This document shows, in pieces, positions 24,006-24,008 of a stretch of DNA of 24,008 nucleotides. The stretch is from CAZWCX01 sp964632945. GTDB taxonomy: Bacteria; Planctomycetota; MHYJ01; WSZJ01; CAZWCX01. The stretch covers positions 1 through 24,008 of the forward strand of contig CAZWCX010000111.1 in NCBI GenBank assembly GCA_964632945.1, given 5' to 3'. The first letter of the stretch is position 1. The number at the start of each line of letters is the position of its first letter. The position numbers were made by a program, and so were the translations under genes. A model generated the notes under the pieces. That model searched no databases. It worked only from the letters and a program-made list of their open reading frames with translations, and was not told the origin of the DNA.

Positions 24006-24008
24006 CCC

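Overview
The window is very GC-rich, with coding DNA on both strands. The gene content points to a Planctomycetota-like bacterium, probably an environmental or metagenome genome. The main evidence is a DUF1570-type secreted metallopeptidase-like protein, a membrane Ser/Thr kinase fused to a long TPR array with an N-terminal zinc ribbon, and a REC-REC-cNMP-DUF4388 regulator. The assignment is an inference from gene families, not from a marker gene. I saw no rRNA, tRNA, CRISPR array or transposase.

Layout. (1) 1-1289, plus strand: the end of a SUF iron-sulfur cluster operon, with the C-terminus of SufS, a complete SufU-type scaffold and a SufT/DUF59 protein. (2) 1333-6474, minus strand: three co-directional genes, a two-TM TPR protein, a small HEAT-like repeat protein and a 1050-residue Ser/Thr kinase-TPR protein. 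(3) 6604-7929, plus: a stand-alone amidohydrolase of the ATZ/TRZ (MTA/SAH deaminase-like) type, divergent from the previous block. (4) 8165-8842, plus: a single exported protein of unknown function with its own promoter and a textbook hairpin terminator. (5) 9048-12139, minus: a tight three-gene unit of a CPBP-like membrane protein lacking its catalytic glutamates, an unknown 111-residue protein, and a lipoprotein-sized exported protein with a degenerate gluzincin motif. (6) 12340-13947, plus: the double-receiver regulator. (7) 14049-15458, minus: the DUF1570 protein. (8) 15675-23817, plus: a six-gene block of a GT-C-like membrane protein with TPRs, a B12-binding radical SAM enzyme, a methyltransferase, a family 2 glycosyltransferase, a LAB_N membrane protein and an ArnT-like glycosyltransferase. 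The window ends in a long imperfect palindrome.

How they fit together. Block 8 looks like an envelope lipid or polyprenyl-phosphate-sugar modification pathway: GT2 would load a sugar on a lipid carrier, LAB_N would act with it in the membrane, and the ArnT-like enzyme would transfer the sugar on the far side. The radical SAM enzyme and methyltransferase would tailor a substrate. Block 2 looks like a signalling module built from protein-interaction repeats. Block 5 is the least familiar: two protease-like folds, both with altered catalytic residues, joined by a small unknown gene.

Several intergenic regions carry promoter-like elements of the same design (TTGNNN, 17-18 bases, TANNNT). They help decide start codons, notably for the genes at 14049-15458 and 15675-18011. 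All functional calls rest on reading motifs by eye; no database search was possible.
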